Below, piece after piece: positions 1-6,967 of a DNA stretch of 11,180 nucleotides (its first letter is position 1; each line of letters opens with the position of its first letter). The notes below the pieces were generated by a model. It had not been told where the DNA came from. It was given only the letters and a program-made list of their open reading frames with translations, and ran no database searches. Origin of the DNA: Candidatus Desantisiibacteriota bacterium (GTDB taxonomy: Bacteria > JACRDZ01); NCBI GenBank assembly GCA_016209155.1, contig JACQWU010000057.1, forward strand, positions 1,651-12,830. Direction: 5' to 3'. A program made the position numbers and the translations under genes.

Positions 1-792
1 CTTAGCTATAACATCAACCGGATGAGAATCCATTCCCGGCCCATGGCCTGACACACTTGGATTATCTTTATGGCAGGCTTCACATAATTCCGCAGATTTA
101 TCACCTGAACTTGTTCCCCTGGATAAAACAAGCATTTTTTCAAATGGGGAGCCGTGTACAATATGACACGATTCACATATAACCTGATTGGATTTTTCCG
201 TACCAATCTGACCGCCATTTTCAACAATCTTCTTTGAAATAACAAGGGAATTAACATCAATAGGATGTGTTCCGGCAGGCTTCCCCCCTAATTTACTAAC
301 ATGACACATTTTGCAGAGTATGGAATTATTATTTGGGAAACGTAAGAACGTTCCTTTTTCAATATCAACTGCTGTTTCTGTTTCTAATCCTCCATGTGCA
401 GAGTGACATGTCCCGCAGTATAATTTTTTATCTTTATCCAAAGGAAAATTTTCCGGAATTTTAATTTTGTCGGAAGGAATAACATTTACGGGATGCCGTG
501 TTTCAATATATTTTCTTATCTTGCTTCTTGAATCAAGAACTGAACCGTCATGACAACCATAACAAATATCTTCATCAGCAGCAAGACGAACCTCTATATC
601 TTCAAGGAGTAAAACCCCCATTTTTCTCAATTGTTCTATTTCATACGCTTCATAAATCCAGCGAGAATGGCACATCGCGCATGCTCTTTTTTCAGCTTCT
701 GATGCAGCAAATATTCGAATTTGAATCATGCATAAAAAAAATATTATTAAACAAAGTAAAATAGGATTAGTCTTTATATATCTATTAATCAT
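1..792 (-). CDS. Multiheme c-type cytochrome, doubled-CXXCH type (3' part cut off by window edge)
   Basis: This is an exported electron-transfer protein. The first 264 codons are present, and the frame stays open to base 1, so the C-terminus lies outside the window. An N-terminal hydrophobic stretch (about residues 10-29, ending in FAA) looks like a Sec signal peptide. Six CXXCH heme sites follow, at residues 38-42 (CAMCH), 77-81 (CYGCH), 126-130 (CGTCH), 160-164 (CKMCH), 206-210 (CESCH) and 237-241 (CEACH). Several are followed by HP[VI] (residues 100, 176, 257) or by a His three residues later (CHSAH, CHIVH). This is the pattern of doubled-CXXCH cytochromes and gives likely distal ligands. 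The start ATG is preceded by a weak GGAAG, and the gene begins 34 nt after the NHL-repeat gene, so the two are probably co-transcribed. It shares its motif style with the 15-heme protein at 5005-6732. Full length, heme total and localisation cannot be judged here. Confidence 0.9.
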   Translation of the reverse strand, partial: MINRYIKTNPILLCLIIFFLCMIQIRIFAASEAEKRACAMCHSRWIYEAYEIEQLRKMGVLLLEDIEVRLAADEDICYGCHDGSVLDSRSKIRKYIETRHPVNVIPSDKIKIPENFPLDKDKKLYCGTCHSAHGGLETETAVDIEKGTFLRFPNNNSILCKMCHVSKLGGKPAGTHPIDVNSLVISKKIVENGGQIGTEKSNQVICESCHIVHGSPFEKMLVLSRGTSSGDKSAELCEACHKDNPSVSGHGPGMDSHPVDVIAK

Positions 793-826
793 AAAGAGAA
801 TTCTTCCACTATTTCTATGAAACACA

Positions 827-1768
827 CTAATCTAGAATTTTCATTTTTGTAACAGTATTTGCAAACATCTCTGTAATATATAGATTATCCTGATAATCAA
901 TTGCTATCCCGCAGGGGGTATTAAATTTTTTCATTTTTCCAAATTCATTTCCAACAATACCTATCAATACTCCATCCTCATTAAAAACCTGTACAACTCC
1001 TGTATATAAGTCAGTAATATATACTCTTTTTTTAGTATCCAGAGCCACACCTTTGGGTCTGAAAAATGTTCCTTCCTTAATCCCAAATTGACCTATTGAA
1101 TGAAAATAATCCCCTTTAGGAGAGAAAGCCTGTACACGGGCATTAATCACGTCAACTATATATATTTTACCAATTCCATTTGAACTCATTAAAAAAGGAT
1201 AGCGAAATTCTCCCTCACGAAAACCATTTTTCCCCCATTCGGATATATATTCAAATGTGTTTTTATTATAAACAACAATCCTATGATTATCATTATCTGA
1301 AATATATAATTTATCTTCTAATATTAAAACATCTGTTGGATCAGGTTCTTTTCCGCCTTCTCCCATTTCCTTTATTTTAAAAGAATTAATATATTCACCG
1401 GTATTTGAAAATATCTGCACTCTGTGATTCTGGCTGTCAGCAACATATATTTTCTCTTTTTCATCTACAGTAATACCGACAGGGTATAAAAAATCACCCT
1501 GATTTTTCCCTTTTCTCCCAAATTGAAATTTAAAATCTCCATTTGCTCCAAATACAGCTACACGATTATTAACTCCATCCATCACATAAATATTTCCTGA
1601 TTTTCCAACAGCAACATCACTTGGCTGGTTCAGCAGTAAATTTGACGGACCTTTTATAATATTTTCTGTTCTGGTCTTAATTATATTGGCAGCTTCTGCC
1701 ATAGAAGTAAAACAATAAAATAAAATAAGGATATTTAAATATAAAAATAGTTTACCGTTTAATTTCAT
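827..1768 (-). CDS. Secreted NHL-repeat beta-propeller protein
   Basis: This 313-residue protein has a signal peptide (about residues 1-27, ending AEAA) and six NHL repeats, at about residues 46-84, 93-130, 143-179, 188-225, 235-273 and 282-313. Each has the P-x-[DG]-[VI] ... [IL]Y[VI].D...[NH]R[VI].[VA]F pattern, for example the blade with YVADSQNHRVQIF. Six repeats are what a closed six-bladed propeller needs. There are no CXXCH sites, so it does not bind heme c itself. NHL propellers are protein-protein or ligand-binding scaffolds. Genes for exported NHL proteins often sit beside multiheme cytochromes in metal-reducing bacteria such as Geobacter, which suggests a structural or assembly role for the neighbouring cytochromes; that is inference. 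A strong AAGGAG (1781-1786) lies 12 nt before the ATG. It is the first gene after the hairpin at 1805-1848 and is closely followed by the partial cytochrome gene. Confidence 0.9.
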   Translation of the reverse strand: MKLNGKLFLYLNILILFYCFTSMAEAANIIKTRTENIIKGPSNLLLNQPSDVAVGKSGNIYVMDGVNNRVAVFGANGDFKFQFGRKGKNQGDFLYPVGITVDEKEKIYVADSQNHRVQIFSNTGEYINSFKIKEMGEGGKEPDPTDVLILEDKLYISDNDNHRIVVYNKNTFEYISEWGKNGFREGEFRYPFLMSSNGIGKIYIVDVINARVQAFSPKGDYFHSIGQFGIKEGTFFRPKGVALDTKKRVYITDLYTGVVQVFNEDGVLIGIVGNEFGKMKKFNTPCGIAIDYQDNLYITEMFANTVTKMKILD

Positions 1769-1804
1769 ATAAAAACAAAACTCCTTAGAAATAATTTTTT
1801 AGCA

Positions 1805-1848
1805 AAAAAGGAGGTATTAAGATATTTTTTATCTTTTACCTCCTTTTT
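1805..1848 (-). terminator. Rho-independent terminator or attenuator hairpin
   Basis: The left arm at 1805-1823 and the right arm at 1831-1848 are near-perfect complements (AAAAAGGAGGTA plus AAGAT against ATCTT plus TACCTCCTTTTT, with a small bulge), and the loop is ATTTTTT. On the minus strand the stem ends in a T-rich arm, as in an intrinsic terminator, and it lies 31 nt after the triheme cytochrome stop. The A/T-flanked symmetry means it could also work on the plus strand. Only about 18 nt separate it from the ribosome binding site of the NHL gene, so there is little room for a new promoter after it. Partial read-through into the NHL gene is therefore likely. An alternative is transcription from a perfect TATAAT on the minus strand (1861-1856), but no -35 box is convincing at proper spacing. 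Confidence 0.7.
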
Positions 1849-1879
1849 CAATTTAATTATACGTAATAACTGTCAGCAA

Positions 1880-2752
1880 TTATTTATTATTAAACCAAAT
1901 CTGTCCAAGTTTTCTGATTCTAAATGTCATATTCTTATATTTAGGATCACGACTGTAATATTTAAATAATCCTGCGGCTTCAGTTTGCACTAAATCTTTA
2001 ACCCTTGCGCTTGTAAAACCAAGAGCTTTATAAGGTAATTGGCTGTCTGATTTGTGACAATCAATACAGTCAGATCCAACACCATCAATATTTCCATGAA
2101 TCTTTGCTTTTATTCCTGCCTGCTGATCAGGTGTAAGCTTGTTTCTCATCTTCAAATATTCTTGCGGATATGGATCATCTGTTAATGATACCATCATAAC
2201 AAACCTGCCATTTTCTTTTATATAAGGAGAAATTTTAAAACCATATTTTTCGTAGATATCCTTCTCTGTTAATTTTTTCTGAGGACCTGTCGGACGATTT
2301 AAACTTTTTGATTCCAATTTTAATAGATCAGCAATAGTTCTTTCTGTCCCGTCATACCAGCGATAACCTACTTTCTCCTTATTTAAACGTTCTTTATAAT
2401 GGCATGTCTCACAAGCTATAAAAATTTTATGAAAATTAAACATAGCTCTTACCACCCTGCTTTTTTTATGCGGAAGTGAACCATGACAATCTATGCAAAA
2501 TGATTTTGCGGTAGATGCACCTTCAGGTTGAGGTATAGGATTGACTAACTCGCTTTCATTATTATGAAAATGGCGACTAATTTCACTATCCCTAAAAACT
2601 TTATCCTGATTCATCTGTTTCTCTTCAGGAGTGTTTCCACCAGAAGCATGCTCCGTATCACTATTTGCTTTTACAGTTATAGGTATGCTTTCTATACCTA
2701 TTATAAGAACGGAGATTAATACTAATTTCCAAACTATATTAAATAGTCGCAT
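1880..2752 (-). CDS. Triheme c-type cytochrome, exported
   Basis: This 290-residue protein has an N-terminal hydrophobic segment (about 8-26), a signal peptide or possibly an uncleaved anchor. Three CXXCH sites lie at residues 86-90 (CIDCH), 114-118 (CETCH) and 229-233 (CIDCH). The roughly 110 residues between hemes 2 and 3 carry no heme site and look like a folded domain (a YGFKISPYIKENGR-like stretch at about 170-183). That is unusual beside the dense heme packing of its neighbours and may be a docking region; the function is inferred only. It follows the cytochrome b gene by 54 nt in the same operon, so it probably takes electrons from the b/c membrane module and passes them to soluble cytochromes. 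An AAGGGGGG stretch about 10 nt before the ATG can serve as ribosome binding site, and GGAAG lies directly against the start. I do not recognise a named family. Confidence 0.88.
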   Translation of the reverse strand: MRLFNIVWKLVLISVLIIGIESIPITVKANSDTEHASGGNTPEEKQMNQDKVFRDSEISRHFHNNESELVNPIPQPEGASTAKSFCIDCHGSLPHKKSRVVRAMFNFHKIFIACETCHYKERLNKEKVGYRWYDGTERTIADLLKLESKSLNRPTGPQKKLTEKDIYEKYGFKISPYIKENGRFVMMVSLTDDPYPQEYLKMRNKLTPDQQAGIKAKIHGNIDGVGSDCIDCHKSDSQLPYKALGFTSARVKDLVQTEAAGLFKYYSRDPKYKNMTFRIRKLGQIWFNNK

Positions 2753-2806
2753 CTTCCTTTATCCCCCCTTTACTTAAAACAAAAATTTAATACTTAAAAA
2801 CTATTA

Positions 2807-3610
2807 TCATGAATGTTCTCTAGGAATAAATCCGCCTGTATTAGCATCACGATTTCTAACTTTACCGCGGCGCAGCCGATTTAAGCCGGTTTTACCCGAT
2901 GGAATTCCTTTAAGTTCCTTATAGAATGCCAAATGTTCATCAACCATATCTTCCGTGTTGGCTTTACCGGAATACCACATTGTTGTACCTATCGGAAATT
3001 TTTCGGGCATTAAATGCACGTTATAAAAATGCCATATAAAAATAACAAGAGTAGCTAAAAAAGCTTCATAACTATGTAATGTCCATGCAATATATAAAGA
3101 CCATGCAGGAACTATCTTAGTAGCTATGTGTGAAAACCACATCATTAAACCTGTTATTGTGAATACAATAGTTCCATAACAAACCGCCCAGTAATCAAGT
3201 TTTTCCTTCCAGCCGATTTCATCATATTCCGCAGGTTCATCTGTTAAAAAAAGCCAATACTTAAAATTCTGAACTATTGCCCATCCGTCATTAGGATTTG
3301 GAACCATTATAAAATCATTATATAAGCTTTTCCAATTCTCTGTAACCCAGCGATAAATAAGATATCCAAAATGAAAAACAAGCCCGAAAGCTGAAATTAT
3401 TCCTGATGTGTGATGCACTTTTCTCATTGATTCTGCTCCGCCAAATAATGAACCTACAAAATGCGCCCAAGGAGCATACCAAAATTTTTGCGGAAGCCCT
3501 GTCATGACCAGCAAAACAAAAGTAATCATGACAAGAACATGAGTAAACATCTGGAAAAATGTAAAGCGGGCATATAGCTCTTCTTCTTCCACCATTTCGT
3601 GTGTTGACAT
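2807..3610 (-). CDS. Diheme cytochrome b, FdnI/b561-type quinone-reactive membrane subunit
   Basis: This 267-residue integral membrane protein belongs to the di-heme cytochrome b group that includes the gamma subunit of formate dehydrogenase-N and the b-subunit of NiFe hydrogenase. Four hydrophobic segments are visible, at about 19-38, 68-87, 141-160 and 176-198. Candidate axial histidines are H24 in segment 1, H66/H67 at the start of segment 2, H179 at the start of segment 4 and H194 within it, plus H80 and H199. This matches the paired bis-His arrangement of the family. The C-terminal MPEKFPIGTTMWYSG and following charged tail is also typical of FdnI-like proteins. It lies 66 nt after the anchored multiheme cytochrome gene, a pairing like CbcA/CbcB of Geobacter, so the likely job is quinol oxidation (or quinone reduction) coupled to periplasmic c hemes. 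AAAGGAG lies 10 nt before the ATG, inside a hairpin loop. Confidence 0.9.
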   Translation of the reverse strand: MSTHEMVEEEELYARFTFFQMFTHVLVMITFVLLVMTGLPQKFWYAPWAHFVGSLFGGAESMRKVHHTSGIISAFGLVFHFGYLIYRWVTENWKSLYNDFIMVPNPNDGWAIVQNFKYWLFLTDEPAEYDEIGWKEKLDYWAVCYGTIVFTITGLMMWFSHIATKIVPAWSLYIAWTLHSYEAFLATLVIFIWHFYNVHLMPEKFPIGTTMWYSGKANTEDMVDEHLAFYKELKGIPSGKTGLNRLRRGKVRNRDANTGGFIPREHS

Positions 3611-3611
3611 T

Positions 3612-3637
3612 TTTTATCAACTCCTTTCCTGATAAAA
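3612..3637 (-). promoter_or_regulatory. Hairpin presenting the ribosome binding site of the cytochrome b gene
   Basis: TTTTATCA (3612-3619) and TGATAAAA (3630-3637) form a perfect 8-bp inverted repeat around a 10-nt loop. In the minus-strand mRNA the loop reads GGAAAGGAGU, so the whole Shine-Dalgarno sequence sits in the loop, and the 3' arm ends one base before the AUG. The stem is nearly all A/U. This may keep the ribosome site exposed between two genes, or tune translation of the membrane subunit. The structure is seen in the sequence; any regulatory role is inference. Confidence 0.5.
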
Positions 3638-3676
3638 TAAACATTTTCAATATATTAAAATAAAAACTTTAATAAA

Positions 3677-4951
3677 TTAATGATGTTTTTTTGGCGGGAC
3701 TATTCTTCTTACAATTTCAAGGAATATAACCGTCATTAAAAATGCTAAAGTTCCAAAAACTATCCAGAAATATATTTCTGCCACAATAAATTCAGGTAAA
3801 CTGCCTTTTTTCAAAGCCGGTTTAAAATGCACGTTATATTTTGCTAATTCAAAATTGCCTTCAGCCTCAGATAAAGGATGACAGCCGCCTTTTGTATTGC
3901 TTAATACAGGCCCTTCGTAATAACCGCAAGCCTTCTGACGATTGGATTTTTTCCAATCTACTTCTTTCTTATCTTTGTCAGTATAATGTAAATAGGTAGC
4001 TGCTTCAGGGTTTCTGCTCCTTTTTATATCATGAACTGAATGATCAGGCAATGTATGACAACTTAAACAATGTGCAGTTTTTTCATGACCCAAATTAATT
4101 GCTTTCCAATGAAAAGTCTCTTTAAATGTATCAACAACATCAACTCTTACATTATGTTTTTTCATCATCTCTTTATTAGCATGACAATTAGAACACATCT
4201 CTACAATTCCCATAGGAGACCTGCGGGTACTTTTTTGCAGACGATGAGTTACATGCCGATAAAACCTGTAAGAAAACAAATTAGAAGGTGTCCCATCTGC
4301 TTTCATAGGTCCCGGATGACAGGCTATACAACGACGGACATTTTCAGATACAACCTCTGCAACAGTTCCATCTTCCCGTAAATTATATACCGGATTAGTA
4401 TGACAATTTTTACAAGCAGGAGCGTCTACATTATAATCGTCATCCGGAACAGGATTACCATCCTTAGCATAGCATTCACCTCTTGAATGAACACTTTCTT
4501 TAAAAGTTTTATAAATATTGCCGTGAGAAAATGGGGTGTTTGTATCTCTTTGTGAAGGTTCAACCAGATGACATTGCTTGCCGCACCATACCCGATTTCT
4601 CTCATCAATCGGTTTATGTGGAATTTCATCGATATCATGGCAGTCTTTACAGCTAACATTTCCATGAACAGTACGCTCAAAAACATCTCCATTAATATAG
4701 AAAAATTTTGTTGATCCGTCAGCTCTATTAATAGAAATATCTTTATATCCATGACATTTTAAACAATCATCTTTTGATAATTCACCTTCATCCAAACTTG
4801 CAGGTGCTTTAGTTTCAGAAGTTGATGCAGTTGGCACCTCATCCACCGCTGTTGTTGCCGCTTTCACTGAAAATGGTATCATAACTAAACAAAAAATAAT
4901 ACTCGTTATTAGCCAGTTTATTACGTTACTCAAAGATTTAGATTTTGCCAT
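3677..4951 (-). CDS. Membrane-anchored multiheme cytochrome c (7-8 hemes) with non-classical heme motifs
   Basis: This 424-residue protein has a signal peptide (hydrophobic about 11-28, VKA cleavage region) and one C-terminal membrane helix (about 389-413) followed by a short basic tail. The heme domain therefore faces the periplasm with the tail in the cytoplasm. Classical CXXCH sites lie at residues 63-67, 101-105, 180-184, 208-212, 253-257 and 295-299. A CX3CH site (CGKQCH) lies at 123-128. A candidate CX14CH spans 342-358 (C342, C357-H358). Architecture and pairing with the following cytochrome b gene resemble CbcA/CbcB-type inner-membrane quinol oxidoreductases of Geobacter; homology was not tested, so no symbol is given. 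An AAAGGAGGTG (4961-4970), fully complementary to the 16S tail, precedes the ATG, predicting strong translation. The 15-heme gene ends 53 nt upstream. Confidence 0.9.
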   Translation of the reverse strand: MAKSKSLSNVINWLITSIIFCLVMIPFSVKAATTAVDEVPTASTSETKAPASLDEGELSKDDCLKCHGYKDISINRADGSTKFFYINGDVFERTVHGNVSCKDCHDIDEIPHKPIDERNRVWCGKQCHLVEPSQRDTNTPFSHGNIYKTFKESVHSRGECYAKDGNPVPDDDYNVDAPACKNCHTNPVYNLREDGTVAEVVSENVRRCIACHPGPMKADGTPSNLFSYRFYRHVTHRLQKSTRRSPMGIVEMCSNCHANKEMMKKHNVRVDVVDTFKETFHWKAINLGHEKTAHCLSCHTLPDHSVHDIKRSRNPEAATYLHYTDKDKKEVDWKKSNRQKACGYYEGPVLSNTKGGCHPLSEAEGNFELAKYNVHFKPALKKGSLPEFIVAEIYFWIVFGTLAFLMTVIFLEIVRRIVPPKKHH

Positions 4952-5004
4952 CTATCTATTCACCTCCTTTTTTAAATGTTTTGAAATATAAAATTGTATT
5001 TGAT

Positions 5005-6732
5005 TTAATGTATTTTGATTGAATCAAAACTTCTATTTTCTATATATTTAAATCCGGTTTCTTTTTCATGACACATAATACATAACTCACCTTTAAGCAA
5101 AGGAAGTCTTACCCTATTGGACTGGTCTGCCCCTTTAGCTGCTTTTTTATTTTTTACAATACCTGATTCATGGACATTATGACAGGTACCGCAGAATATC
5201 CTTTTTCTGGCATCCAGCGGATATATAACATTATTTATACTTTCATAATGGAGTTTTCTTTCCAGCTTTGCTTCCGGTAATTTAACTAAATGATTAGTCT
5301 TTGCCGGATGCGGGCCGTCATTATGGCAACGGCTGCATAAAAAAGATAAATCTTCAATAGTAGGATCTATATCTTCTAATCCTATCACTTCCCTGTCGGG
5401 ACGGGAAATATGACAATATATGCAAATCTCCTCATTTACCTCTCCCTCATCTGTAACTTGATCATGAGCATTTGTCTCGCTGAATTTTTCCTGTATATGG
5501 CACTTAAAACATATTTCTTTTTTATCTTTAGCCAGAATATTATTTAAAAAATAAGGGTTGGTTTCTTTTTCTTTTTTATCATTTTTTTCCTGTTTGCGTA
5601 CATCATGGCAGGTAAGACATGTTAATCTTCCTTCCTGAAGAGGAAGGTCATTTATAATTTTTAAGTTTTTTCTTATTCGCGGTACTTTGCCGACAGGATG
5701 AATATTTGCCCTTGCTTCATTGGTTTCATGGCACTCATTACAAATTTTATTATAATCTCCATTGAATTTTAACTCTAGCTTTCCATCATCTTTTTCTTTA
5801 TGACAGCATAAACAAAAAGTTTCAGTCCAATGAGGATTTATACGTTTTGATTTTTCAGATAACTTTATATAATTATCTCTTAAATTAAAAGGCTGTTTAG
5901 TAGTTCCATGAGGATCATGGCATGACACACAAATTGTTTTCCCGTTGATCAATACTATATTTGCCATGGATATCTCTTTTTTTAAATCTTTATCATAAAA
6001 AGGATTAACTGCCAGGTAATGAGCTTCCCTTGTTTTACTATGACAAAAATTACATAATTTTACGATATCTTTCTTAAAAGTCCTGCTAATTTCCAAAACT
6101 TCTTTTTCTGTGACTTCTTTTGGATCTTTAGTATGACAAAAGGTACATGACTTTGATTGGCGGTTATGAGGATTTTTTTCTAAAAACATTTTTTCGTGGC
6201 ATGATTTACATAAATCCTGCCTGTCTTTAAAAAAAATTTTCTGTTCGCTTTTCAAAATACTTGCATCCCCATCTATATTGCTCAAAGGAAACCCCCTTAA
6301 AAGATAATTATATGCATCATTTAAATGGATAGCATGACAGGTGATGCAAGTTATTTTTCCCTTATTTTTCCCTCTTGTATCAAGAGGTAAATCATCTGAA
6401 ACTTTTACCTCCGAAGGAACTATGGATATAGGGTGTAAATTTTCGCCGTCATGGCATTTATCACATAATTCATTAATATTATTTTTTATTAACTTAACTG
6501 TTCCGCTTTTATCTTTTGCTATGTTAGGCTTAACACCATGACAATCGGAACACTTCATTTGTTCCATATGATAATTAGGAACACTCTCTTTTTTTATTAC
6601 TTTTTTTGCAATTGTTTCCAGCCCTAATCCAGGCTGTTGAAAGCTTCCTCGTTCTATTTCTTCAGCTATTACCGGTTTAACTGAATTTAAAAAAAATAAA
6701 AAAAAATAAAAAACTATTATTCCCTTCTGCAT
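5005..6732 (-). CDS. 15-heme c-type cytochrome built of repeated 4- and 3-heme modules
   Basis: This 575-residue exported protein has a signal peptide of about 23 residues (ending VIA) and no other membrane segment, so it is periplasmic or outer-surface. Fifteen CXXCH sites start at residues 61, 90, 129, 175, 196, 227, 268, 307, 331, 372, 408, 437, 466, 514 and 551. After the first heme the rest fall into four tandem units starting near residues 88, 225, 329 and 464, with 4, 3, 4 and 3 hemes. Each unit opens with [LI]C..CH, usually has an HP motif within about 15 residues, and then a [TFI]C..CH with a nearby His, as in doubled-CXXCH cytochromes. It is the first gene after the minus-strand promoter, so it heads the electron-transfer operon. 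A weak GAGAG precedes the ATG. Likely role: long-range electron carrier for the membrane b/c module; a terminal reductase role is not excluded. Confidence 0.92.
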   Translation of the reverse strand: MQKGIIVFYFFLFFLNSVKPVIAEEIERGSFQQPGLGLETIAKKVIKKESVPNYHMEQMKCSDCHGVKPNIAKDKSGTVKLIKNNINELCDKCHDGENLHPISIVPSEVKVSDDLPLDTRGKNKGKITCITCHAIHLNDAYNYLLRGFPLSNIDGDASILKSEQKIFFKDRQDLCKSCHEKMFLEKNPHNRQSKSCTFCHTKDPKEVTEKEVLEISRTFKKDIVKLCNFCHSKTREAHYLAVNPFYDKDLKKEISMANIVLINGKTICVSCHDPHGTTKQPFNLRDNYIKLSEKSKRINPHWTETFCLCCHKEKDDGKLELKFNGDYNKICNECHETNEARANIHPVGKVPRIRKNLKIINDLPLQEGRLTCLTCHDVRKQEKNDKKEKETNPYFLNNILAKDKKEICFKCHIQEKFSETNAHDQVTDEGEVNEEICIYCHISRPDREVIGLEDIDPTIEDLSFLCSRCHNDGPHPAKTNHLVKLPEAKLERKLHYESINNVIYPLDARKRIFCGTCHNVHESGIVKNKKAAKGADQSNRVRLPLLKGELCIMCHEKETGFKYIENRSFDSIKIH

Positions 6733-6824
6733 TATAATTCTCTCTTTAAATAATATATACTTATAATTAGCCTTTACCAGTATTACTTTAAAAAGGGAAA
6801 AATAGAATACTTGAATGGAAATTT

Positions 6825-6853
6825 ATTCTAATACTCTTTTTTTTATATGTCAA
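6825..6853 (-). promoter_or_regulatory. Sigma70-type promoter for the cytochrome operon
   Basis: On the minus strand a perfect TTGACA (-35, 6853-6848) is followed after exactly 17 nt by TAGAAT (-10, 6830-6825; five of six consensus bases). Transcription would start near 6818, leaving a leader of about 85 nt before the 15-heme cytochrome ATG at 6732. Spacing and match are good, but the region is AT-rich, which raises the chance of a fortuitous match. Confidence 0.6.
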
Positions 6854-6870
6854 GTGAAAAATCAATAACG

Positions 6871-6888
6871 TGTAACGAATCGATTACA
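6871..6888. promoter_or_regulatory. Candidate operator, inverted repeat TGTAA-N8-TTACA
   Basis: The arms TGTAA (6871-6875) and TTACA (6884-6888) are perfect 5-bp complements around an 8-nt spacer. The centre (6879.5) lies midway between the two divergent -35 boxes (6853 and 6907), about 62-64 nt upstream of each predicted start point. This is a typical place for an activator serving one or both promoters. The 18-bp span does not match the usual 14-16 bp CRP/FNR layout, so no regulator is named. Confidence 0.35.
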
Positions 6889-6906
6889 AAATATATTAAT
6901 TTTACC

Positions 6907-6936
6907 TTGACAATATTTATCTGTATATTGTATATG
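6907..6936 (+). promoter_or_regulatory. Sigma70-type promoter for rfbF-rfbG-rfbH
   Basis: A perfect TTGACA (6907-6912) is followed after 18 nt by TATATG (6931-6936). The start point would be near 6943, giving a leader of about 25 nt with AGGAG (6956-6960) 7 nt before the rfbF ATG. The -10 is weaker than the -35, and several overlapping TATA-like hexamers make its exact position uncertain. Confidence 0.55.
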
Positions 6937-6967
6937 TAGATTGAAAAAAGAAATCAGGAGTTCTAAT

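Noticed and set aside
6-260. Minus-strand open frame of 84 codons at the left edge
   Set aside because: It overlaps the multiheme cytochrome in another frame and shows no domain; the cytochrome frame with six CXXCH sites and a signal peptide is clearly the real one.
3318-3650. Minus-strand 110-codon frame overlapping the cytochrome b start
   Set aside because: It runs through the cytochrome b coding sequence in another frame. The annotated frame has family residues and a proper ribosome site.
4070-4381. Plus-strand 103-codon frame inside the anchored cytochrome gene
   Set aside because: Antisense to a well-supported coding sequence, with no ribosome site or recognisable motif.
5005-6732. 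Dense CXXCH repeats as a possible CRISPR-like or tandem DNA repeat
   Set aside because: The similarity is at protein level with variable spacing and sequence; there are no identical DNA repeats with regular spacers.
6907-6912. TGTCAAG (6848-6854) and CTTGACA (6906-6912) as a long-range operator pair
   Set aside because: The complementarity is explained by the two divergent TTGACA -35 boxes.
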